NCBI GenBank assembly: GCA_030549175.1
Contig: JAUKUA010000002.1
Span: 5,084,001-5,148,000 of the forward strand
Reading direction: 5' to 3'
From: Lasiosphaeris hirsuta
Lineage: Eukaryota > Ascomycota > Sordariomycetes > Sordariales > Lasiosphaeriaceae
Length of the DNA stretch: 64,000 bases
Shown piece after piece: positions 54,074-64,000 of the stretch. The notes under the pieces were generated by a model. The model searched no databases and had not been told where the DNA came from. It saw nothing but the letters and a program-made list of their open reading frames with translations. Position 1 is the first letter of the stretch, and every line of letters starts with the position of its first letter. The position numbers were made by a program, and so were the translations under genes.

Positions 54074-57000
54074 TTATGCCCTGGATCGTACGGTCCCTGC
54101 CGGCGTCGATGCGACTGAAGGACCCGAGTTTGAGTGAGTGTGTAGGTGTCCGCGAGGATGCCGACCACGCTTTGAACTACCCGTCAAGGTACCAACGTCA
54201 TGTTTCCCTACAAGGATGTTAGCATCCCACATTATGAAATATCTCCTTCTCTCCGCAGCGTGGGTAGCTTACCATCGCAGCACGCCCGAACGTTCTCCAA
54301 CCTGTCGGACTCGCGGTCTTGTCTCTCAATGATCTGGCGGAGGTCCTCGGCACTGTCCTGAACCTCGACGTCCTCATATATTCTGCGGTTGACGGGCTCC
54401 CGGCCAGATCGCGACGCGCTTCTGCTTCTCAAACTGCCAAGTGTTCCCGACAGAACCTTGTTGTCCTTCCAGTACCCGCTGATTCTGCTGAAAGTGCCAT
54501 AGGACGGGCGGCCGTTCTGCGAGCCCTTTTTGCGGGGAGTGGGTGTGAGGGTGGGTATGTTCAACGACATGTCAAAGGCTGGGGATTCATTGTTGCGGAC
54601 TGTTCGCGAGTTGTACGACGAGAGCGAGGCGGCTGCTCGGGCGCCATTCGGAACCCGCCTCCCATAGGTGGGGTTGAACTCGTCCACATCTTCCCTCGTA
54701 ATATTGCCAGCCATCTCTTCAGCATCCGACTGGCCTTCGTCGTTGGTTCGAAGTAGCAGATATGACAGCGCATTGAACCAGGTCTCATGTCTTTGCCCCG
54801 TCGTACACGTAAACTTCACAGTCCTTCCGGGAGAGATGATCACCAAGCTCTTCCGGTGCAGGCCCGGCGGCATGGGGTTATCGTCCGTAACGACCCGAAC
54901 TGCCTCGATCGCAACACTCTTCGCTCTCAACTCCGAGCGGCCAGCACTGGACGGGTCCTTGTCGCTCCAGTACAAGGTACGAGTGTAAGGGTGAACCCAG
55001 AAGTATCTCCGGTGTCTATTTCCAGACATCTCGCCCCGACCGCCAGTCTTACGGGTGTACTTCCAAAGATGCTCGCCAATCATTGTCTGGGTGATGGCCT
55101 GGATCATGCGAGGATCGGTGTTTGGCCCAAAGCCTGCTGCATCGAAGGGGCCCTCGTTCTGGATGTTGAAGCGGGTCTCGAGCTCCGATGCAAAGGAGGA
55201 GACCGACGATTTCCGGCTGTGATGGGTCAACCTGTTTGGCGACTGCAAGTCGGCAGTTCCATGAACCGAGCCGCCTCGGACAGCACGAGGCGTCGGCGTT
55301 CCCCGACTAGACGTGACTGAAATCGGGGACATGGGCCGCCTCGCACTGTTGGGGGTCCGTGGGCGCAATTGAGCGTTCTGGCTCTTGAGGACAGAAGCAG
55401 GGAACATGGGAGGCCCCATAGTGCCAATCGCCGGCTGGCCGCCGCCCGAGGAGCCGGTTCTTGCTGCTTCGATGACTTCCTTGTGGTTTGCTGGCAGCGG
55501 TGGAAGCCCACGGATGGAAGCTCGACCACTAGCAGAGCTCCCAGGTCTTCGAAGGGTCGTATCTGACAGATCGGTCATGGTATCTACGGTCTTCCCTTTG
55601 GACCGGGTTGGGCTATCCAGGCTTGCCTCCCGTGGCCTGTGGACCCGCACAGTTGATGGCGTGCCCATGCTGCCGAGCGAGGTTGACCTGTGGAGGCCAG
55701 GGTCTTCAAACGGCCGGGTCTTCGCATGGAGGATTGCATCAATAGCCTCAGCCGTTAGAACTGTCTGAGCGCCCTGGTGGCTGGTGGGTGCAGGGACCTT
55801 CCGAGTTTGAGCTGCGTCGTGGTCGCCTGACAACACCACGGCGTCCCATCCCCGCATAACGTTCGTTGGGGTTTGCGGCTGTTCTGTTTCGGCATACGCA
55901 CCGTTTTCGATATCTCGAGGTATGATGAATGCATTCCTCTTGGGGCTGCGAGCCGACACTGGTTCGGTCGAGAGAGTGTGGATCGTAGAGATGCTCAGAG
56001 GCAGAGCAGCAGCAGGCTGAGCAACAGGCTCGATGGGTTCGCTATCGAGCGACTGGATTGCCGAGACGCTCAGCACTGGAGCGACAACCGCTGGGATATC
56101 TAGGACAGGCTCAATCGGCTTGCTGTCCAACGACTGGATCGTGGAGATCGTCAGCGATGGAACGACAACCCTGGGCTCCTCAGGCGACAGTGGCTCGATA
56201 TCTTGGGCATAGATGGCCGAAAGGGCCAATGCAGGCAGAGGAGGTTGTGGCCTCTCTAGTGGCTCGACATGTTGAGCCTCGATGAAGGAAAGCGAAAGCC
56301 GAGGAAGGGGTCGCTGCGGCTCTTCGCGAGGTTCAACCTCTGCGGCTACAGAGATGGGAGCAAATGACAGCCGGGCAGGCGATGCCATGGGCTCGTGCTG
56401 AGGCTCAACATGCTCTGACTTGATGGAAGCCAAGGACAACGGAATAGACGCCAGATCTATCTTGCGTTCGGCTTGGAGCGCCGCCACAGGGGCAATTGCT
56501 GGTGGTTCTGGCAGCAGCTCCACTGGCTCAATTTGCTCCGATTGGATGGTCGACAGCGACAGGGCAACGGGAGGCGGCACAGCAGGTTCGGGCTCGTGAA
56601 CCGGTTCGGTATGTTGCGAGACAAGGGACACCATGCTGAGCGCTGGCAGCACGGGCAGCGGCGGCTCTGGCTCGGCAAAGGGCTCAACATGTTCTACAAG
56701 CAGTGTTGACATGCTGAGCGGAATGGGGTCGGGCTGTGGCTCAGCCTTGGGTTCGACGTGCTCAAACACCAGGGATGATATGCTCAGAGCCGGCGCAGGC
56801 ACCTCTGGCTCCGGCACCGGCTCCGTCCCTTCTGTGAGGATAGAGGATATGCTCAGTGGTGGTGGAACCACAGCCTCCTCGCGAGGCTCAATGTGCTCAG
56901 ACTGAATGTCAGACACCGTCAAGGTCTGAGGCGGCGGAAGAATTGGCGTTGGGAAAAGCCCAAACCTCGGCGGTGAGGTGGGTGGCGCCGGGAATTGGGC

Positions 57001-59598
57001 CAATTTCGATTCGATATCAGTGTCGTGCTGGGCACTGGCATCGCTGTAAGAGATGGAGGAGAGGGGGCGAGAAAAGTCCCCGTCCCTAAACTCATCTCCC
57101 AGCCATGGAGTCGAAGCGCGCGACCTGCGGGGTCCAATCACGGATTCCATAGACATCGGTCGCTCGTGGAAGACGGCGCTCTGCGCCAAGTCGACATGCT
57201 CCTCGTCATCGCCGTAGCCGGATCCGGAGGCGAAGCCAGAGTCAACCATTCTAGGTGCATCGGAAACCGGCTTTACGTCAACGGGTTCGGTCATCATGCC
57301 ACTATCAACCATGATGATCCTCGGCAGAGCCGGCACATCGGGAGGCGGGGAGGCGCGACCTCGAGCATAGCTGCCGGGCGTGACGGACCGGATGCTGCGC
57401 CTACTCGGGGTAACACCGCCGACATAAGAGTCATCATCACTCCCGTCAAAGTCGCCCAACTCAGCAAACAAGCTCTGACCCTGTTGTTGCTGCTGTTGCT
57501 GCTGTGGCTGTTGCTGTTGAGGAGTATTCGAGGAGCTGCTGACGGCAAAGCTGGCCGGGCTGCTCTTGAAGGTAGGCTCCTCGCTGACCTGTCGGGAGCG
57601 CCGCGTCAAAGCACCACGCTTCACGCCGATACGCATCTTTTGAGACGGCTGGGCTGTCGGCGTCTTCAGCTCGCCAAAATCAGATTCATCCTCGTCGTTG
57701 GACGTTGATGCCGTGCTGACAAACGAGTACCGGTTACTCGCCTGGTTCAAGGGAAGGACCGAGGGGCGCTTAAACCGGCCAGAGCCCTTTGAGGGGCTAG
57801 CCTCTGTTTCGGTTGCCACATCATCATCATCTGATTGCTCCTCGGCACCAGTTTGGAAGTCCTCAGTTTCGGTCCCTCGCTCATGAGCCGTCTCGAATGC
57901 TGCATCGCTGGTCTCGTTGGCTGTTTCGAAGTGATCGCTACTGGACTCGACAATGGGAGCAATTCCAGCGGGCAATCGCAGACTGGAGTGCGCCGCGGAC
58001 ATTGCAAAGGGAGAGTAAGCATCGCCCTGATCTTCCCAATCTTGTTCATCCAGCACCAGCTCGGTTTTGCTAGACCGAGCACCGCCAAGTTGGCCCATCT
58101 TCACCGGCTTCCTGAATTCCCTAGAATCAGCCTTCCGGCTCCGCCGAGCAGATCCATTCGACGGCTCTGCTCGTGCCTTCTCAAGCTCATCTCTGGCATC
58201 CTGGAGCATGCGCTTCAGCTCCAGCTTCTCGGTCTTCTCGCGGTGTATATTGGTCCGCAGAGTCTGGATGGTCCGATGGGCATGGCCGAGCGAAGTCTTG
58301 AGAGTTTCCGACTCGAGACCAGAGTGTCTGGGGGTTCCCTTGATGGGAGATGGCGGAGGCGAGTGCTCAGGAGTGGCATGATCGGTTGCTGTCTGGAATT
58401 CATCGTCGCTGGCGCCAAAAGCGGATTCGCGTTCTGCAGCGCGGCCACGCTGCATGGAGAACGCCCTAGCCAGCTCTTGGTTCTGGCTTGTCAGCTCATC
58501 CACCTTTCTCTGCATAATCGTGCGTTCGCTTTCAGCAATGGCCGCATTGCGGCGACTGGTGCCGAGTTCAATTTCGAGATTCTTGATCGTAGCGGCGTGC
58601 TTCTCCTCTTGCTTGGCAAGACTGTCTTTGACCTCTTCCAGTTCACGCTGGGACGCCGTCTTTTCAACCTGAAGGGCGTTTACTGTTTGCTGCTGCTTCT
58701 TCTGCTGATCCAGCAACTCCTTTTGAATCGTCATCATATCGCGAATTTGGGTCTCCAGATTCCAGTTCTCATCCTTGTACTTGTTTTCACTTTCATCCAG
58801 TGTTCTCATGCGTGTCTGGAACAGCTCGGCCTCTTGCTCGAGCCGAGACCGGTCGACCTTGAGATCCTTCAGCTCATCCTCCCGCTCGGCAAGGATAGCC
58901 TGCAGGTTCCGGACTTGCGAAATCAGGGATGTGCTAATCTCAGCAGCAAATTCGATGTCGTGGATTCGATTGGCAGGCTGGTTGCGCAGCTTACGATTCG
59001 GTACGCTGAGCTTTGTTGGGGATCCTGTGGCCAAGCTCTCGAATTTGGACGGGCTTACGGAGCGCTGCAGGGCTCGTCAGCTCGGCCTCCTGAAAGGAAG
59101 AGAGAAGAAGAAGAAGAAAAAAATTGGAATGCATACCCTGCCACCTTTGCCCTCTGGTGCAAACGGAGAACCCTGAGCACCCTCATTGCTGGGGATTCTC
59201 TGCTTGGGCAAAAAGGCCCTGGCACTCTCGCGGGCCACCTCATTATAATCCTTCTCGATCTCGACGAGACGCTGGCGCAGGTCTGGGTTGAGCTCGCCCT
59301 CGGTCTGTAGCTGCTCCACTTCCTGCAGCCGTGCAGTGAGTTCTCTTTGCTGCTGCACCAGTGCGGTGCCCAGTTTTCCAGCTTCCTCCATCCGGCGCTC
59401 GGTGTCTCGAAGATGGGCCTCGATTGCGCGCTTCACCTGCCCTGCCGACGTTCCCGGACTCAGAGCGAAGAGCTGTGTATCGAAATTGGAGTGGCGTAAA
59501 TGTGTTGTACCCGACGGGCTCGTCACAAAGGGGTCGAAGCCATCGCCGCCGTTGGACGCCGCGATGGGCTTGTCGGAGGCAATCGACGTCGCCATCAT
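54074..59598 (-). CDS. apsA: ApsA/Num1-type cortical nuclear-positioning protein
   Basis: Three exons: 59137-59598, 54273-59064, 54074-54207. Together 5388 nt, 1795 residues, phases consistent. Intron 1 is 72 bp (GTATGC...CAG); intron 2 is 65 bp (GTAAGC, GCTAAC, TAG). Start MMATSIASDKPIAASNG at 59598. Residues about 155-440 are coiled coil (RSVSPSKFES, HDIEFAAEISTSLISQVRNL). A Gln-rich tract lies near 665-682. Residues about 865-1190 hold some twelve imperfect repeats around LSISxIxSEHVEPxxEP. A Mcp5/Num1-type PH domain lies at about 1470-1595 (IGEHLWKYTRKTGGRGEMSG, RHRRYFWVHPYTRTLYWSDK, GRTVKFTCTTGQRHETWFNA). Family role: membrane anchoring of dynein at the cortex for nuclear migration and distribution. 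The gene is intact and marks the end of the accessory island. Confidence 0.94.
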
Positions 59599-61826
59599 GT
59601 CAGAAGCTGCCGGGCAGGCAGGCTCCCTTTCGCACGCGGGCGGATTCGCGCACCTCCCAGCCGCAGAATGGCGGGATGTTTGTGTGGTTCTCGTCAGGAT
59701 GCGTGGCGGGATGCCTCTTTCCCCACCGGTCCTGTGTTGTTGAGGCAAAAAGAGTTGAGGGGAGCCGCGGAGGAGGCAGGCCCGGCTGCCACGCAAGAAG
59801 GTTCGTATTGAAGCCGAGATTGAAAAGGCGTGCAGACGGGAAAGAAAAGACAAGTACAAAACGTGAGTATGGGTAAGCAATGCACGCACAGCCGGGGAAC
59901 CAAAGACACGTCGGTAGGTTGTCGAAGGCTTTGTTGTGTGTCGGGGGGGATTACGCGACACAGCACAGCCCAGGGAGGTTTGTGTTGACTTTGTGAAATG
60001 CTGGCCAGATGGGAGAGGGAGGGGGCAATTGAATTTGACGCGCCGACCCTAGCAAATCACACGTCGGGGCACCACCTTTACTACTCGGCCAAGACCGCTG
60101 AGCAAGAGCGCTGCGGCAAAATCAGGAATCGGAAGCAGGAAGTCAGCTGTGGTGAAATTCCCACAATAGCCGTATGGTCTTGTCTTTTGTGTTTCGAATC
60201 ATGCGATTGTGCGGTTGTTGATGACGGCGTGCAGCCAGCAAAAGAAAAGACGACAGATGGACCCAGCAGCACGGAAGACGCAAGATGACTGGCCGGCTCG
60301 AAGCATTGGATTTCCCTCGACGGGGGTGGACAATCGCGGGAGCGAGGGACCAGGGCGACGATGATGGGCGCTCTGGCGTGCGTCCGACCTCTGCTGCCTT
60401 TCTGCCTGAGGCAGCCCAGCACAGCCGTGCAAGAGCTTGCTCCACCTTGCCGGCTTCCCCATCCCAAGCTGGCCCGTGCTTGAAGCTGCACGCCTTTTTA
60501 ATAGACAGCAACAGTTTGGCAGCCAGGACTTTGCTTATTGACTCAAGACGGGCAAAATACTCCCGTCAGCTGGTGCGCCCCCTCCTTGACTCTAGCTATC
60601 TGGCCCGAGCTGGCCCGAGATGTCAACTTTTTTTTTCAAAGAAAAGTACTGCCAGCGATAAGTATTCCTTGCCGCCTGACATAAGCACCTAGCAGTCTTG
60701 AGAATTGGCGGGGTTCGTCTCTTCCAGGTGGGTGTGCAATCACGTGGCCATGTGGCGCTGAGAGGGAAGAAAGTGTGTAGTGAGCGCTCAAGCATCAAAG
60801 CGTCATGCCAAGAGATACCTTTCCTTGAGATATGACCTCTCGATATCTCACAAGGGAGGGGAGGGGTGGTCTGCATCGTGGGATCGCAGAGGTCAATACT
60901 GGTTCCCAAAATCCCACACCCGCAAACTTTGTGGTTGAGTGTAGCTTCACCATCACAGCTTGGCCAACCCCGAGAGCTCGACCTTGTCTTCATAGCATCG
61001 ACGGATGTCAATTTCAGGGGCTTTTGAGGTTCTGGGTAGTGGAACTTGCAGATTGCTCCGGGTCCACCTCCACCTGGCTCCGGCTAAAGCAGCAAGGAAG
61101 CGGAGTGCTCAGCCCCTGACGCGGGAGAACAAATTGCTAAGTGACGAGAGAGGTGGGGTTGTGCCTCCAGCAGGGGAACCAGGAGCCACTAGGAAATTTC
61201 ACGTGCCAGGCCTGGCGCGCCAAGCTTTTCTCCAGGCCACCCGCTGGCAGGCGTCTGTTCGCCCGTTTGCTCCCTGTTCCACGCTTCGCATGAAAAACAT
61301 GTCCAAAACACAAATTAACAAAATTCTTCGGCTCCACGCACTGCTCTCTTGCGGCACCACCACCCCCTCCCCCCCCCCTCACGTTGACTTGCAGTCTGAC
61401 TCACCGCTCCTCTGTCGTCGCGACGCACATAGTATAAACACAGCATACTTACGTTCCATTGGACAGCTTCGCACACAGTACACCAGACGAACCCGACTCC
61501 TTGCGCCAACAGGATCGAAAAGCAGCCCAGGGCATCGGATTCGGCAAGGACGATACATTTCTTGCTCACAGCGTTCCATCGATCGACTTGTTCCCAAGTC
61601 CCATGGTAGTTAACACGAACGCAGAGAGCGGTTTATACTACAAATATATTCTCATCACCCCAAGACTTTCACCCTCTTCAAACTCGGAGGAACCATGAAG
61701 TCCAAAAGCTGCCAGGTCGCGGCACTTTGACCGATGGTAGCCAATTGGCGTGTATTCAAGCCCCGCTGGCCTCGGCGCTCTTGCGGCGTCAAAAGCTGGA
61801 ATAACTGGCCACAGAGCGAGGGACTG
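59599..61826. other. apsA upstream region; no gene recognised
   Basis: The first kilobase should carry the apsA promoter and leader. ORFs of 95-202 codons (for example 61005-61613) are low in recognisable words and overlap on both strands. Nothing else is supported. Confidence 0.35.
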
Positions 61827-63861
61827 CTACCATAGCGCCAGATGATCAGATCTTGGGATTCGGCATCGTCGGACTCGTGGACACGCCAGCAGCTGCCGCG
61901 CCAGCGTCTTGTCGCCAGCAAAGGCCGCCGCGTGGAGCGCCGTGGTCCCGTCCCGCGCCTCGATGGCGACGTCGGCTCCGTGCTCCAGGAGAAGCCGCGC
62001 CACGGCATGCTCCCTTCTCTCCGCCGCCCACAGCAGGGGCGTCCGGCCCCAGCGGTCGCGCGCGTTGGCGTCGGCGCCGCGGTCCAGTGCAAGCCGCGTG
62101 AGCCTCTTGCTGCGGTTTTGGGTGTCCAGCGGGATCCAGCCGTCAGCGTCCTTGGCGCCCACATCGGCCCCGTGCTGCAGCAGTAGCCGCACCCATGGGC
62201 TCGGAACCCCGCAGCGACGCCGCGTGGAGCGCCGTGAACCCATGCGCATCCCCGGCGCCCACGTCGCCACCGGCCTCGGCAAGCAGGATCCGCCTAACCT
62301 CCTCCCGCGCTTCCTGCACGGCCCAGCGGAGCGCCGTCTGGCCCTGGGCGTTGCGCGCGTCAACGGCGGAACCCGCCGCCAGGAGCAGCCATGCGACGGG
62401 GGATGCGCGATGGCCCAGTGGAAGGCCGCGTTGCCATAATGATCCTTGACGTTGATGTCGGCCCCGCGCTCGACAAGGGCGCGCACCGCATTTTCGTGCC
62501 CGAGGAAAACCGCAAACGCCAGTGCCGTGCTACCGTCCTCGTCCTTCCAGTCGACTTGTGCGCCGCCGTCTCCGTCCAGGAGCATCCGGATCACCTTTTC
62601 GTCCCCGACCTCAGCTGCGAGGATGAGGGCTTGGTTCATGTTCTTTTCGACTCGCTGCTGTGAGGCCCCCAAGCCACTGCCATGTACTACCGCACCGCAA
62701 CTTTAGAGCTCTCAGCAGTATCTCAGCTAGCTCCCGGTGCCCGCCCATTATGGCCTAGTGAATCACCGCTGCGTCGTGCCCGAGCGCCCTCCAGCAGTAG
62801 TATGCCGCGTACCTTTTCTCCCCAAGCAAAGTTAGCGAGTAAAACGCGTAGCTCAATCCTCTGAGTATAGTCCGGGAAGCTGTGATCACTTACGTGGAGA
62901 AGGCTAAGGCCATAGGGGTCCGCATCGTTGACCGATGCGCGCCCTGAGAGGAAGAGCTTCCTGGCTCCCATCTATATCGCCTTCCTGAACACAGATAAGG
63001 ATCTGTAAATTGTACGGGATAGTGCGGCGGGTGCGCACGCTGATCATTCGCTGACGAGGTACTACCGGATTGCTGAGTAGTTTTCAAGGTTTGCTCTCAT
63101 TCGGGCCCCCTGGACTTGTTTGAGCAGATCTTTGGCCTCGAAAAACCTCTCCGACTGGCGTTCTATGAGCAAAGCATGACAACGCCGCACTGCCGCATCC
63201 AACTTTATCTCCAGCTATGATATGTGCTGTCCATTTCGCGCACTCGATTTTCTAGGTAAAGCCCCAAGCTAGAAAAATCTCGCTTGCTCCCCGCCGGGCA
63301 TCTCAGCAAGACGCTCCCCTCGTGTACTTGCATTATCGCCAAAGCAATGACGTTGCAAATTGTTGTCTTCTGAGTCCGTAGCCTCTCCCTCGATTTCTCC
63401 GCTTGGCCGGCATGTCGAAGCCACGGAATCCTCTTGACCTTGGTCTCCGTGTCTCCTGCTTGTTGGTGTTCTTTACCAACTTTAGCGACCAGCGCCTCAA
63501 TCTCGGTCACAATCTGCTCTCCTCTCAGCCTCATCATGTTCACTTCCTCTGCTTGGCGACGGCCAATTTCATTCGTATAGTAGTGATGAGCTAGTATTCG
63601 TCGATGCATGCGGTGCGGAGGGCCCTGCGAGACAGGACTCTCCGGCTCGATAGACTAACGCCATTCCTAGTCCAGACTCCCGGAAATCCTGCCCTCGGGG
63701 ACCGACGTTATTGGCGCCCCCTCGAGAACTTCTGTCGTGGTACGGAGCTCGCTTAGAGAGTCCGCTGTCGCCTGCTGGACCCCGAGGAGTTGGCGCACCA
63801 TGTCGGACATCTCCCTTGAGCCGGCCGTGACCTGCCGCTGTTTTGTTATATAATATGACAC
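61827..63861 (-). pseudogene. Ankyrin-repeat protein gene (frameshifted)
   Basis: Minus strand. The N-terminal region is 63205-63861 (SREMSDMVRQLLGVQQATAD; after stops, RQAEEVNMMRLRGEQIVTEI, FSSLGLYLENRVREMDSTY), resembling the helical head of fungal ankyrin/NACHT-associated proteins. Next comes ARKLFLSGRASVNDADPYGL then SLLH at a GTAAGT donor (62893), with branch GCTAAC and AG at 62813. A TAG near 62754 interrupts (CAG expected). 62672-61827 carries ankyrin units: VRALVERGADINVKDHYGNA, LLLQHGADVGAKDADGW, LALDRGADANARDRWGRTPL, RLLLEHGADVAIEARDGTTA. Between 62405 and 62195 the frame is wrong for two repeats but one shift restores LRWAVQEAREEVRRILLAEA and DVGAGDAHGFTALHAASLRG. No effector domain recognised. 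Confidence 0.7.
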
Positions 63862-64000
63862 TGTCCCTGTTACTGCCGCGGCTTCTTCTCCGGATCCAGA
63901 GGGCTTTGTATAGTCTCGATGCCCAAGAGCTTAGAGACCACGAATGGAAAGAGAGAAAAAAAACTAGTTATGAAATGAAATCACCAAAAGTCATCATAAG

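Noticed and set aside
57835..59310. 491-codon plus-strand ORF
   Set aside because: Antisense of apsA exons 1-2; spans a confirmed intron of the minus-strand gene.
61005..61613. 202-codon plus-strand ORF upstream of the ankyrin gene
   Set aside because: No motif, Arg/Ser/Pro-rich, many alternative frames, no promoter-like context; likely chance.
1..64000. tRNA or rRNA genes
   Set aside because: Looked for B-box (GGTTCGANTCC) motifs and cloverleaf arms by eye; none convincing. A covariance-model scan would settle it.

Overview
The window looks like nuclear DNA of a filamentous ascomycete, most likely a Sordariomycete. Core genes carry short introns (55-130 bp) with GTRNGT donors, CTAAC/CTGAC branch sites and CAG/TAG acceptors. 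The core families SLA2, ATG3, CWC24 and an ApsA/Num1 cortical protein are fungal. Broken genes carry TAG/TAA/TGA stops where a CpA-to-TpA change (either strand) removed Gln, Trp or Arg codons, the signature of repeat-induced point mutation (RIP). No bacterial-type feature, tRNA, rRNA or CRISPR was seen.

Layout. (1) 1-10.5 kb is a decayed accessory flank: a Mutator-like (MULE) transposase fragment, a small coiled-coil gene, a broken HNH-nuclease gene, a broken trypsin-like peptidase and a broken unknown gene. (2) 10.5-17.4 kb is an intact core block: SLA2 (minus), ATG3 (plus), CWC24 (minus). SLA2 is a classic flank of the mating-type locus in Sordariomycetes, but no alpha-box or HMG-box gene could be recognised beside it here. 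(3) 17.4-54 kb is an accessory island made almost entirely of broken genes and transposon debris: a Ty3/gypsy remnant, a PD-(D/E)XK-like gene, a Myb/SANT-like gene, a second coiled-coil gene head-to-head with a second HNH gene, one intact 247-codon orphan ORF, a complete Fot1/pogo-type DNA transposon with 48-bp inverted repeats and a TA duplication, a second trypsin-like gene with a visible catalytic triad, a HET-domain remnant, a truncated protein kinase, two more HNH genes, a LINE RNase H scrap, a second MULE fragment, a kinase-like pseudogene and a phosphotransferase-like (APH) pseudogene. (4) 54.07-59.6 kb is an intact ApsA/Num1-type gene of three exons (1795 residues). (5) 61.8-63.9 kb is a broken ankyrin-repeat gene.

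Biology. The core genes are unrelated in function (endocytic actin coupling, autophagy lipidation, splicing, nuclear positioning). The accessory families are more suggestive. Two nuclease folds (HNH x4, PD-(D/E)XK), trypsin-like proteases (x2), kinase-like proteins (x2), a HET domain and an ankyrin protein are modules often found in fungal NLR, allorecognition and conflict genes. Nearly all copies carry lesions, so the island reads as a graveyard of a multigene repertoire silenced largely by RIP. Any system-level role is inference.

Limits: everything was read by eye. Family names for pseudogenes rest on motif recognition without database searches, and boundaries of decayed genes are approximate.
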